NCBI GenBank assembly: GCA_003537645.1
Contig: DPRM01000039.1
Span: forward strand, 1-64,000
Reading direction: 5' to 3'
Origin: Prolixibacteraceae bacterium
GTDB taxonomy: Bacteria; Bacteroidota; Bacteroidia; Bacteroidales; Prolixibacteraceae
DNA: 64,000 bases
Positions 9,156-17,983 of the stretch are shown here, one piece after another. The notes under the pieces were generated by a model that saw only the letters and a list, made by a program, of their open reading frames with translations, was not told the DNA's origin and searched no databases. A program made the translations under genes and the position numbers. Within the stretch, counting starts at the first letter, position 1, and each line of letters starts with the position of its first letter.

Positions 9156-10184
9156 TTATTTTTTATACAGTTTAACTGTTTGTTTTTCAAAAGTCTGATC
9201 ACCGAGTTTGCTGCGTTCTGAAACCGAATAACGTATTGGTGCAGAAAGTGATAACATTTTCAGTACCTGATCGAGGCTTTCGTCGATAAAGGTTGCTGTG
9301 TATATGTAATTTGTAATTTCCTTGTCTTTAATTTCAAATTCAACATTGTACCATCTTTCAAGTTTCTCGACAACCAAATCCATTTTATCGTCCCTGAACA
9401 TTAGTTTCCCACTTTTCCAGGCAATGTATTTTTCAGGATTTATTTTTGATTTTACAATTTGCTGATTGTTTTTGCTAAAAATAGCCAACTCATTTGGCAA
9501 TAGTTCTTTGGATATTGTAGCGCTCTCGTTTATTACAGTTACCTGGCCTTCAACCAATACTGTTTCTATCTGGTTATTTTCGTCATAGGCATTGCAGTTA
9601 AAAGTTGTTCCCGATACAACAATGTTCATGTTTCCTGAAGTAACCACAAAAGGCCATTTTTTATCCTTCTTAACTTCAAAATAAGCTTCACCACATAGTT
9701 CAACTGCACGGTATTTTTCAGAAAAAAGAACCGGATATCTGAGTTTCGATCCGGCGTTTAGCCATACTTTGGTGCCATCGGGCAAAACAAGGCTTGAGCG
9801 CATTCCGAGCGGGGTTTCGGCTGTGTTGTAAACAGTAGCCTGTTGCTTCCTTTCCGTTTTTTCTGACAGAATATAAATGCTTGATGCAATAACTACAGGT
9901 ATTAACATGATGGCAGCAATGCGCTGAATATAAGCAAGAATGTTCCTCTTCTTTCGGGTAAACAACTGCGCTGAAATTTTCTGAAAAGCTTTGTACTCGT
10001 CTATTTGTTGCATCTTTTGATGCATTGTAAACAGTTCCCACAATTTTTTCTGCTCCGAAAAATATCGTTGATTTTCAATCTTCTCACCTATCCATTTATC
10101 AAGCAACTGATCATTGTCCGGAGTAATTGTACCCAGAAAACGATTTGAAATAAGTTGGTCGATGTCGAATAATTCCTTCTCCAT
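9156..10184 (-). CDS. FecR-family anti-sigma factor
   Basis: A 342 aa single-pass inner-membrane protein that holds the ECF sigma factor inactive until the SusC STN domain signals. The first 80 residues are cytoplasmic and sigma-binding, one membrane helix covers about 86-107, then follow the periplasmic FecR domain (TPLGMRSSLVLPDGTKVWLN, near 125-145) and a C-terminal DUF4974-like domain (MFRDDKMDLVVEKLERWYNV) that resembles STN folds. It sits 53 bases after the sigma gene and upstream of susC, the usual sigma-fecR-susC-susD order. No truncation is seen. Confidence 0.93.
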   Translation of the reverse strand: MEKELFDIDQLISNRFLGTITPDNDQLLDKWIGEKIENQRYFSEQKKLWELFTMHQKMQQIDEYKAFQKISAQLFTRKKRNILAYIQRIAAIMLIPVVIASSIYILSEKTERKQQATVYNTAETPLGMRSSLVLPDGTKVWLNAGSKLRYPVLFSEKYRAVELCGEAYFEVKKDKKWPFVVTSGNMNIVVSGTTFNCNAYDENNQIETVLVEGQVTVINESATISKELLPNELAIFSKNNQQIVKSKINPEKYIAWKSGKLMFRDDKMDLVVEKLERWYNVEFEIKDKEITNYIYTATFIDESLDQVLKMLSLSAPIRYSVSERSKLGDQTFEKQTVKLYKK

Positions 10185-10237
10185 TTTTATGAATTGTTTT
10201 AATTAGACGTTAACCCGACCCAACGCACGTACCCTGA

Positions 10238-10816
10238 TCACGAAAAAAATAAAGGAAATAAAAGAGAGAGGTAATCAATTAGCTTGAGTCGGAGAATTTT
10301 TAGTGCTTTACTTATCTGTGTTTCAACCGTTCGCGTCGAAATATGAAGCTGCCCGGCAATCTCGGCAATTTTTAGGTTTTCGTACCGGCTCATTTTAAAT
10401 ATTTCGCGGCAGCGTGGCGGAAGGCTTTCAACGGATTCTTCGATTAACCCGGCCAAATCTGATTTTGTCCAAAGATCATCGTCGGTTACAAATTGGTTGG
10501 TTTCACTAATTCTGTGATCAAATTTACTTTTAACATGCTGATTTCGAATATGATCGATACACCGGTTTTTTACGCATTGAATAAAATAAGAGCGGAATGA
10601 ACGTATCTCGATGGTTTCGCGAGTTTCCCACAATTTCATAAAAACCGACTGAACAATGTCTTCTGAAACGTCGATATTTTGCACGATTTTATCGGCATAC
10701 ACAACCAATCCCGAATAGTAGAATTTGAAAACTAATTCGAAAACGCCCTGATTCGAGTTTCTTATACTCGCCGCAAGACCCTGATCTGTAATAGGTTTTA
10801 CTTCATTAACCCTCAT
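10238..10816 (-). CDS. ECF RNA polymerase sigma factor (Bacteroidota family)
   Basis: A 192 aa sigma-70 family factor of extracytoplasmic-function type, expected to turn on the adjacent susCD genes. Sigma region 2 spans about 20-90 (YYSGLVVYADKIVQNIDVSE, MKLWETRE) and region 4 about 125-180, with the DNA-binding helix-turn-helix IAGQLHISTRTVETQISKAL. It is the first gene of the minus-strand sigma-fecR-susC-susD unit. It ends with a short hydrophobic tail (LIDYLSLLFPLFFS), seen in some members. Confidence 0.93.
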   Translation of the reverse strand: MRVNEVKPITDQGLAASIRNSNQGVFELVFKFYYSGLVVYADKIVQNIDVSEDIVQSVFMKLWETRETIEIRSFRSYFIQCVKNRCIDHIRNQHVKSKFDHRISETNQFVTDDDLWTKSDLAGLIEESVESLPPRCREIFKMSRYENLKIAEIAGQLHISTRTVETQISKALKILRLKLIDYLSLLFPLFFS

Positions 10817-11007
10817 CGGATGAAAGGATTAATCCTGTTTGTTAGTTAGTAATAAGCACATTTTTTCAACGATGTGAATATATCAATTTTATGGAAATCG
10901 ATTTAAATAAATGCATTTATAACATTTATTAACATAATTTGTAAATCGGAATATAAAATGAAATGCTGTCTTTCTGGACAGAAAAAAGCATGATTCCTGT
11001 TGTTTGT

Positions 11008-12369
11008 TTACCTCACCACCACCATTTTTACATTCACAAATTCGCGGATTCCAACAACCGATAATTCGCGCCCATAGCCACTTTCCTTTATTCCTCCGAA
11101 CGGCAAGCGGGGATCTGATTTCACAAAGTCGTTCACAAATACACAGCCAGCTTCAAGACCCTTTTCAGCCAATGCTTTTCCCTTTTCGATGTTGTATGTA
11201 AATACTCCAGCACCCAATCCAAACACGGTATCGTTGGCCATCAGGATGGCTTCTTCTTCGGAATTTGCACGGAATAGAACAGCTACCGGTCCAAACAATT
11301 CTTCGTGATAGGCTGGCATTCCGGGCACCACATTTTCCAAAACTGTGGGTGGATAAAAGGGAGCCTTTCCTTCAGGAATGTACCCGCCAAGCAAAATGGT
11401 AGCGCCCATTTCAACACTTTTCGCAACTTGTTGGTGCAGTTCGTCGCGCAAATCGGGGCGGGCCAGCGGGCCAATGGTCGTTTGCGGATCGAGCGGATCG
11501 CCAAAAGTGGCTTCGCTCATTAATCGAACGAATTCGGCTTTAAATTGATCGTAAACCTTATCAATAATGATAAACCGTTTGGCGCCAATACAACTTTGCC
11601 CGGCATTCAGCAGGCGACTGGTGACACATAATCGTGCCGCGGTTTCAATATCGGCATCTTCCAGAATCAGGTAGGGGTCGCTCCCACCCAATTCGAGTAC
11701 CGATTTTTTCAGCACCGACCCTGCAGCCGCAGCCACCGATTTGCCTGCAGGAGTACTTCCGGTGAGTGTTACGGCTTTAATCAGCGGATTTTCAATCACT
11801 GCTTTTACCGCGTTGGAACCAATCAGCAAGGCGCGGAAAACATCATCGGGAAACCCGGCTTCGGCAACCAATTGCTCAATGGCCAGCGCGCATCCGCAAA
11901 CATTCGAAGCGTGTTTCAAAACGCCTGTATTTCCCGCCATCAGTGCCGGAGCCAAAAAACGAAATACCTGCCAGAACGGGAAATTCCAGGGCATCACAGC
12001 CAAAACTGTCCCAATGGGTTGATAGGAAACGTACGATTCGGAAGCTTCCGTTTTAATGGATTCATTCTTCAGAAACGACACGGCATTTTCGGCATAAAAA
12101 GTACAAACCCAGGCGCATTTTTCCACTTCGCCAATCGCTTCGCGTTTTACTTTTCCCATTTCAGCAACCATAATTCCGGCCAATTCCTCCTTCTTTTCGA
12201 GCAACTTTGCCTGAAGGTTTTTCATGCAAATGGCGCGCTGCTCAAAACCCGTCAGTTTCCACGACTGAAAAGCGCGGTCAACTTTAAGGATGATTTCCTC
12301 AACTTCGGTGGAAGAATATTCGCTGTATTCTTGAATGATTTGGCCTGTAAATGGATTGATGGATTGCAT
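11008..12369 (-). CDS. Aldehyde dehydrogenase, succinate-semialdehyde dehydrogenase-like
   Basis: A 453 aa NAD(P)-dependent enzyme that oxidises an aldehyde to an acid; the closest type is NAD-dependent succinate-semialdehyde dehydrogenase (Sad/YneI), which makes succinate. The catalytic pair is E226 in LELGGSDP and C260 in NAGQSCIG. PWNFPFWQ near 127-134 and the family ending PFGGIKESGYGRE are present. It stands alone. Exact substrate and cofactor preference remain open. A possible -7 box lies 18 bases before the start. Confidence 0.88.
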   Translation of the reverse strand: MQSINPFTGQIIQEYSEYSSTEVEEIILKVDRAFQSWKLTGFEQRAICMKNLQAKLLEKKEELAGIMVAEMGKVKREAIGEVEKCAWVCTFYAENAVSFLKNESIKTEASESYVSYQPIGTVLAVMPWNFPFWQVFRFLAPALMAGNTGVLKHASNVCGCALAIEQLVAEAGFPDDVFRALLIGSNAVKAVIENPLIKAVTLTGSTPAGKSVAAAAGSVLKKSVLELGGSDPYLILEDADIETAARLCVTSRLLNAGQSCIGAKRFIIIDKVYDQFKAEFVRLMSEATFGDPLDPQTTIGPLARPDLRDELHQQVAKSVEMGATILLGGYIPEGKAPFYPPTVLENVVPGMPAYHEELFGPVAVLFRANSEEEAILMANDTVFGLGAGVFTYNIEKGKALAEKGLEAGCVFVNDFVKSDPRLPFGGIKESGYGRELSVVGIREFVNVKMVVVR

Positions 12370-12386
12370 AACTTCAGGATTTTTAT

Positions 12387-12394
12387 CAAAAATA
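12387..12394 (-). promoter_or_regulatory. Candidate -7 box for the aldehyde dehydrogenase
   Basis: TATTTTTG on the minus strand matches TAnnTTTG, 18 bases before the start codon. No clear -33 box is seen, and the stretch is A/T-rich, so chance is possible. Confidence 0.3.
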
Positions 12395-12483
12395 AAAAAA
12401 TAAGATAAAAAGAATGTCGATTTGGTAACCCTTTCATGAATTTATCGAATTAGCAATTAGAGATAATACTAAAACATGACGCT

Positions 12484-13584
12484 ATGGACGAAAAACTCAC
12501 AACACTCGCTTCGTTACCTTATTCACAGGCTGAAATACTGCGGTCGCTTTTAGCTTCGGAAGGTATTGATTGTTTTATCGAACATGTTGATTTTCTTCAG
12601 GATGCAGTGGATACTGGTGTTCGTATCCGTATTCACGAAAAGGACGCGTCGCTGGCTTTTCCTATTCTGGAAAGAATGCTTGGAAACGTAATTACCGATA
12701 AAATTAAGCGTGAAAACTATGTTTTGGTTCCAATCGATTTTTCAAGTTACTCGCTGAAAGCAGCTGTAGTGGGATTCGACATCGCAGAAAAACTGGGTTC
12801 GAAAATGGTTTTGTACCATTCGAGTCCGCGACCCGAATTTTTAACCATCCCCTACTCCGATGTTATTGTTTATGATTCGGCACTTTTTCTGAACTACGAA
12901 ATGACGGAAAAAGCGACCAACGAGAAATTCGAGCAGTTCCTTATCAAACTTACCGGACTGATAGATTATGAGCGCTGGAAGGCTGCAAAACCTGAATACA
13001 TAGTGAAAGTGGGCGAAGCCGAAGACGATATTCTGGCCTACACCAATATTCATCCGCCAAAACTGGTTGTAATGGGCATTCGGGGCGGCGATGCGCAGTC
13101 GGACGACCTGATCGGCTCAACAACTGCCAGCGTAATTTTTAACGCCAAAGTTCCCGTACTGACTATTCCTGAAAAGGCACCGGATAATTGGTTACAGAAT
13201 TTCAAAACTGTTGTTTATGCCACCAATTTCGAAGCAGTTGATTTTATTGCGCTCGACAGGCTGCTGAAACTGGTGAAACCATTCGAAACCAAAGTGATTT
13301 GTTTGCATGTAAATCAGGGAAATAACGGAGAATTGGACGAAGCGATGCTCGAAGGAATGAGAGAGGCGCTGTGCGAAAAATATCCTTATACCGGTTTCGA
13401 TTGCAAACTTGTGCATAGCAAGAATCTACCCGAAGCAATTGATAATTTTATTCAGGAAAACCACATCAATGTACTGGCCCTCACCACTCATCGCCGAAAT
13501 ATACTGACACGATTGTTCAATCCTGGAATTGCGCGAAAACTGGTGCTGCATACGCAAACACCCTTGCTAATTTTTCATGCCTGA
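12484..13584 (+). CDS. Universal stress protein with N-terminal DUF2007-like domain
   Basis: A 366 aa cytoplasmic protein. Residues 1-60 (LASLPYSQAEILRSLLASEG) resemble the DUF2007 putative signal-transducing domain. Two UspA domains follow (about 77-235 and 240-366). The first has the ATP-binding pattern G-2x-G-9x-G-S exactly (GIRGGDAQSDDLIGS), so it should bind ATP. The second lacks a clear copy. The fusion of a DUF2007-like head to a tandem Usp is the notable feature. It diverges from the aldehyde dehydrogenase and converges on the EnvC-like gene with 16 bases between. The role is presumably in stress or redox adaptation; no partner is evident. Confidence 0.88.
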   Translation: MDEKLTTLASLPYSQAEILRSLLASEGIDCFIEHVDFLQDAVDTGVRIRIHEKDASLAFPILERMLGNVITDKIKRENYVLVPIDFSSYSLKAAVVGFDIAEKLGSKMVLYHSSPRPEFLTIPYSDVIVYDSALFLNYEMTEKATNEKFEQFLIKLTGLIDYERWKAAKPEYIVKVGEAEDDILAYTNIHPPKLVVMGIRGGDAQSDDLIGSTTASVIFNAKVPVLTIPEKAPDNWLQNFKTVVYATNFEAVDFIALDRLLKLVKPFETKVICLHVNQGNNGELDEAMLEGMREALCEKYPYTGFDCKLVHSKNLPEAIDNFIQENHINVLALTTHRRNILTRLFNPGIARKLVLHTQTPLLIFHA

Positions 13585-13600
13585 AGGTGAATTTCAACGA

Positions 13601-14797
13601 TTACTTCGCAATCCACTCTTCAGGATTTAGCTTCACGTTTTCCTTCCATATTTGGAATTTAAGGACTGTTTTATCGCCCTCTTCGTCGGTACCGATTGTT
13701 CCGATTGGTTGCTTCACATTCACCTTATCGCCCGATTTTACCAGCACATTTACAAGGTTCGAATAAACCGAAAGGTATTTTCCGTGGCGGATAATTACGG
13801 CCATATTGCCGCCGGTAACCACGAAAACCCTGCTGACTTCGCCGGCAAATACCGACCGTGCCATCGCACCCTGTGCAGTCGAAATGTCAACGCCATTGTT
13901 CCTTACCTGAATATTCTTCAATACCGGGTGATCGTGAATACCAAAATGGTCGGTAATCACTCCCCGTTCAACCGGCCAGGGGATGCGCCGTTTGTTCTGT
14001 TCGAACTGCCCCGAAACCAGTTTTTGTTCCGGTGTCATTTCAAAACCCGCCTTTCCGCTTTGCTTGGCTTTATTTACTTCTTCGTCAATAATCCGTTGTA
14101 TTTCGCGGCTTAACTGCGCCTCAATTCTTTGCTGTTCACGCAGTTTCTTCTCAAATTCTTTTTGCTGACGTTGCAGTTTAGTAAGGTTTTGTCCCTGTTG
14201 TTTTTTCTCGATATTTAACTGGTCGGCTTCTTTCTTTTTACTTTGAAGAAGCGTTTCCTTTTCTGTTTTTTGTCGCTCCAGATTCTTCACTTTTACCTGA
14301 ACAAGGTCACGGATCCATTGAATCAGTTCTGCCTGTTTTTTGCGGTATTCGGTATATTGACGGAGATACATCAGGCGTTTATAAGCCTGATTAAAACTGT
14401 TGGCTGAAAGTATGAACAGAATTTTACTGTAATTGGTCTGATTCTTTTGAGCGAATAAAATCATGTTGGCGTATTCTTTCTTCAACTCTTCCAAATCGGT
14501 ATTTAAAGAACTCACCAGCCATGCATTCTGATCGATAAATTCGCCCAAAACATTCACTTCCGAATTGATTCCGGTGATCAGATTGGTTCGTAATTCGATC
14601 TGCTTGTTCAGGATTTTATACTTGTTCAGGGTTTGTTTTTCGCTCTTTTTTGCCTCTTCGAGCAGTCGGTTGGTGTACTTGATTTCTTCGTTTGTTTTTT
14701 CCTTTTTTTTACGCAATTCATCGAGCGACTGGCCATTTACAGTAAATGCCAGAAGAGCCATAAGTATGAATATCAGGAAACTAACAGTTTTATTCAT
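13601..14797 (-). CDS. EnvC-like murein hydrolase activator (M23/LytM fold, coiled coil)
   Basis: A 398 aa exported protein with a signal peptide (cleavage likely TVNG/QS), a long charged coiled coil (about 24-255) and a C-terminal LytM/M23 domain (about 290-398). The M23 metal ligands appear lost: the usual HxGxD is NNGVDIS, and the usual HLHFEIW is LKFQIWK. This is the pattern of EnvC-type activators, which stimulate cell-wall amidases rather than cutting wall themselves. It is the last gene of the dut, TPR lipoprotein, DUF4292 unit and overlaps the DUF4292 gene by 8 bases. A role in cell separation or envelope maintenance is inferred. Confidence 0.87.
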   Translation of the reverse strand: MNKTVSFLIFILMALLAFTVNGQSLDELRKKKEKTNEEIKYTNRLLEEAKKSEKQTLNKYKILNKQIELRTNLITGINSEVNVLGEFIDQNAWLVSSLNTDLEELKKEYANMILFAQKNQTNYSKILFILSANSFNQAYKRLMYLRQYTEYRKKQAELIQWIRDLVQVKVKNLERQKTEKETLLQSKKKEADQLNIEKKQQGQNLTKLQRQQKEFEKKLREQQRIEAQLSREIQRIIDEEVNKAKQSGKAGFEMTPEQKLVSGQFEQNKRRIPWPVERGVITDHFGIHDHPVLKNIQVRNNGVDISTAQGAMARSVFAGEVSRVFVVTGGNMAVIIRHGKYLSVYSNLVNVLVKSGDKVNVKQPIGTIGTDEEGDKTVLKFQIWKENVKLNPEEWIAK

Positions 14798-15683
14798 GGC
14801 CTATCTGCGTAAATTTTTCAGGAACTTTAAAGCGAACGCCCTTTTCTTCTTTCATCGAAAAATTGCTCATATTGATCTGCAGCTGCATATTATTTTCGGG
14901 ACTCAAAATATGAAGAAATATACCGGCAGGATATAACTGTTTGCCGACCTCCGTAAAATCAGAGAATTCAACATTCACGCTGCGCGAGTTTGCTGCATCT
15001 TCCATTTTGATTTTCCGAAGCTTAAACGAAACCCGATCGACATATAAACTTTGCCTGACAGGTCCACCTGCCAGTAATTTACCGGTACCAGCCCCTGTCT
15101 TTTTACTTTTCCGCTTCTGATCTGCCGGCACTGATTTCAGGTTTTTAACCGACTGAAGCAAATACATACCCGATTCGGTTGAAGACTCGTAATCGCGGTT
15201 ATCCTTGTCGCGCTTTTCGTCGCGAAGAGCGAAGAAATCATTCGAAATAATGGCATTTACAGTTTGAAAACTAAGATCCATTCCAAACATGGAACTTAGC
15301 TGGCTGTAATCGTCGAGAAGATAATTATTTTCAAGGTAGTTGATAAATTTTACGCTGTCGGGAGTCAGCCATAACCGGCCAACGGGAATGTTTAATTTGG
15401 TCAGCATCACAATAATCTGCTTGTCCTTTTCAGCCTGAATACTGGCCCTGAAAGAGGTTTTTGATTTTCCGTTATCGAACTGACAGCTGATTTTTTTTAC
15501 CGATAAATGTTTGTAGTCGAACGCATTGTTTTCGATATTCCTGATCAGTTTGGTTGTGCTCATCGGCTTTAAATTGTCGGCTGATGCAGGAATAACACGA
15601 GCTGTTTTACACGAGGACAAGCCCAGTAAAACAAAAAAAACAATCCATAAATATAATTTTCCGGTCACCTTAATTCTTCTCAC
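14790..15683 (-). CDS. DUF4292 lipoprotein
   Basis: A 297 aa predicted lipoprotein (lipobox LSSC near residue 25). The DUF4292 family is found in Bacteroidota and has no settled function. The sequence is rich in short beta-strand stretches (SFRASIQAEKDKQIIVML), a pattern like the LolA/LolB-type folds that carry lipids or lipoproteins, but that link is only structural guesswork. It lies between the TPR lipoprotein (6 bases) and the EnvC-like gene (8-base overlap), suggesting a joint envelope role. Confidence 0.85.
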   Translation of the reverse strand: MRRIKVTGKLYLWIVFFVLLGLSSCKTARVIPASADNLKPMSTTKLIRNIENNAFDYKHLSVKKISCQFDNGKSKTSFRASIQAEKDKQIIVMLTKLNIPVGRLWLTPDSVKFINYLENNYLLDDYSQLSSMFGMDLSFQTVNAIISNDFFALRDEKRDKDNRDYESSTESGMYLLQSVKNLKSVPADQKRKSKKTGAGTGKLLAGGPVRQSLYVDRVSFKLRKIKMEDAANSRSVNVEFSDFTEVGKQLYPAGIFLHILSPENNMQLQINMSNFSMKEEKGVRFKVPEKFTQIGHE

Positions 15684-15689
15684 TTTAAT

Positions 15690-17441
15690 CTATTTATCGA
15701 TGTAGCGTTGCTGCTTTATTTTTTCAGTTAAAAATTCAGAAAAATCGCCGTTTTCAAGGGCTTTTTTCCACTGTTCTACTGCTTTTGTGGTTTCGCCCAG
15801 CATGAATAAAATATCTCCGTAATGTTCAATTATCACCCCGCTTTTCTCGCCTCCGTTTTTCATGGCAGTTTCCATGTAAAATTTGGCAAGCGAATAATCT
15901 TTCCGCATAAACAAAACCCAGGCGTAAGTGTCGAGGTAAGTCGCATTTTCGGGATTGGCTCTTACCGCTTTTCCGCTTAATTGCTCAGCCTTTTCAAGGT
16001 TTTCGTTCCGGATTGAAAGATAATAGGCATAATTATTCATTGCCAGCCAGTTTTCCGGATCAAGATTAATTACTTCGTCGAAAGATTTGAACGCTTCCGC
16101 TACCCTATCCAGTTTGTAATTGGCTTCGGCCTTGTATAATTCAAACTGAATTTTGAGTGGTTTATTATCCAGCAGATAGGTTTCGCCTTCTTTGAGAATA
16201 TCAATTGCTTCGGTATATTTTTCGAGTTGAAGACAGGCAACAGCTTTCAAAGCATACAAAACCGGTTGATTGGGAAACAAATCGACAGCCTTCGCCGCAT
16301 CACTGTAAACACTGTTAAAATCCAGCAAATCATTGCTGATCAATATCATTCGTTCCCAAATCAGGTAATTGTCCTTTTGAGTTTCAAGCACTTTCCGAAG
16401 CTGATCGCGTGCTTCGGCCAACTGACCTTTCCGGATAAGATATTCAGCATAAACAGTATAAACCCTATAATCGCCGCCATTGGTTTTCACCAGAATATCA
16501 ACCAGTTCGTTTATCTGATCGGCAGTAAAAAAAGGATCATCCTGATCGGCAGTCATCATCAGGTAATACTGAATCTTTGTTTCAACTTCAACCGATTTAT
16601 TCAGAAAACCTTTCCGGGCATATTCCCAGGCTTTTTCCTTGTCGTCTTTTTCGCGGTAAAACGAGGTGAGCGAAAACAAAACGAAACCATTATCCGGGTC
16701 AATTTCAAGTATTTTCAGATAATATTTAAGCGCGTTGGCTTCATCATTTTCCGAAAGGTAAAAATCGGCCATCAAGCCATAATAGCGCGGCTCTTTCGGG
16801 TTATTATCAATGAGTTTCTGAAGTTCGGCGAGTGCTTCCTTTTTCTTTCCGGCGGCCTGATAAATTTGCTGTTTCTCTACCGAAATCTGATCATTGATAC
16901 CTATTTTCTTTTCAAGCTCGTTGTATGCCTGAATTGACAAATCGTACTTTTCGGCTGATGAAAGCAGAGCGGCATTCATGTACAGATATTCAAGATTTTC
17001 AGGATCTGAATTGTGCAGTTGCTGGTAGAGATCGGCAGCCTTTTTATACTGCTTTCCCTGCTGATAAATCTGGGCAAGCAACACTTTGTACCATTTATTT
17101 TCAGGATCGATATTGATTGCCTTTTCGAGCAAAAGCGAGGAGCTGGTCTGGTCGCCATTACTGCTGTGAATTTTAGCCAGTTCGAACATGGCCGAAGACG
17201 AATTTGGATTGATTTCAAGGCACTTCGAAAAATAACCAATCGCAGCTTGCTGGTTCCCGATTATTTTTTGCTTTAGGCCTTCGATGAAAGTATATTCGAA
17301 TTCATTCTTTTCTTCGTCCGAAATCGTTTGTTCTGGCATTTCAGGTTTGGCCTGAATGTCGGTTTTAGCCTGCTTCTGTGCTGTTTTGCACGAAGTGGCC
17401 AAAACTGAAACAATGGCAATTAGCGCTAAGTATTTATTCAT
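15690..17441 (-). CDS. TPR-repeat lipoprotein
   Basis: A 583 aa lipoprotein (lipobox LATSC, C18) built almost entirely of tetratricopeptide repeats, for example NPNSSSAMFELAKIHSSNGD and DPENKWYKVLLAQIYQQG. TPR arrays act as scaffolds for protein complexes. It is placed 8 bases after dut and 6 before the DUF4292 gene. In Bacteroidota this order (dut, TPR, DUF4292, M23) recurs, so the three envelope proteins probably work together. No enzyme motif is visible. Confidence 0.88.
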   Translation of the reverse strand: MNKYLALIAIVSVLATSCKTAQKQAKTDIQAKPEMPEQTISDEEKNEFEYTFIEGLKQKIIGNQQAAIGYFSKCLEINPNSSSAMFELAKIHSSNGDQTSSSLLLEKAINIDPENKWYKVLLAQIYQQGKQYKKAADLYQQLHNSDPENLEYLYMNAALLSSAEKYDLSIQAYNELEKKIGINDQISVEKQQIYQAAGKKKEALAELQKLIDNNPKEPRYYGLMADFYLSENDEANALKYYLKILEIDPDNGFVLFSLTSFYREKDDKEKAWEYARKGFLNKSVEVETKIQYYLMMTADQDDPFFTADQINELVDILVKTNGGDYRVYTVYAEYLIRKGQLAEARDQLRKVLETQKDNYLIWERMILISNDLLDFNSVYSDAAKAVDLFPNQPVLYALKAVACLQLEKYTEAIDILKEGETYLLDNKPLKIQFELYKAEANYKLDRVAEAFKSFDEVINLDPENWLAMNNYAYYLSIRNENLEKAEQLSGKAVRANPENATYLDTYAWVLFMRKDYSLAKFYMETAMKNGGEKSGVIIEHYGDILFMLGETTKAVEQWKKALENGDFSEFLTEKIKQQRYIDK

Positions 17442-17449
17442 TGCTTATT

Positions 17450-17884
17450 TTAATTTTTGCCGGTGTGTCCAAAACCACCGGCACCGCGTTCGGTTTCTTC
17501 CAAAATTTCAACCTGCTCCCAGCCAATGTGTTCGTGCCGGGCAATTACCATCTGGCAAACACGTTCGCCGTGCTGAATCACAAATTCTTCGTTCGACAAA
17601 TTGATCAGGATCGCACATATTTCGCCACGGTAATCGGCATCAATTGTTCCGGGCGAATTAAGCACTGTAACTCCCTTTTTAATTGCCAATCCGCTCCTCG
17701 GGCGTATCTGAGCTTCGTAACCAACCGGTAATTCTATAAATAAACCTGTTGGCACAAGTACTCTTTCGAGCGGTTTTAATACAATCGGTTCAGCAAGATT
17801 GGCTCGTATATCCATACCTGCTGAATGGATTGTACTATATTCGGGAAGCGGATTATTGGATTGATTTACAATTTTTACGATCAT
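17450..17884 (-). CDS. dut: dUTP diphosphatase
   Basis: Hydrolyses dUTP to dUMP and pyrophosphate, keeping uracil out of DNA and supplying dUMP for thymidylate synthesis. The 144 aa length fits the trimeric family when the start is put at ATG 17884 (MIVKIVNQ); a longer frame upstream would add 32 residues with no homology. Motif 2 RPRSGLA, motif 3 [10 protein letters not shown], motif 4 GERVCQMVI and the C-terminal motif 5 [12 protein letters not shown] are all present. It heads the dut-TPR-DUF4292-EnvC unit. Confidence 0.95.
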   Translation of the reverse strand: MIVKIVNQSNNPLPEYSTIHSAGMDIRANLAEPIVLKPLERVLVPTGLFIELPVGYEAQIRPRSGLAIKKGVTVLNSPGTIDADYRGEICAILINLSNEEFVIQHGERVCQMVIARHEHIGWEQVEILEETERGAGGFGHTGKN

Positions 17885-17983
17885 TTTACTACGGTTCTGG
17901 TTCACTAAATAAAAAAATTTAAAGTCGCTAAGATATGGATTTATACCCGGAATGAAACACCCAACCAATGCAATTAACAATAT

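Noticed and set aside
10963..10991. Hairpin after the aldehyde dehydrogenase as a terminator
   Set aside because: The stem is only five pairs (CTGTC/GACAG) and the T-tract on the minus strand is interrupted, so I did not call it.
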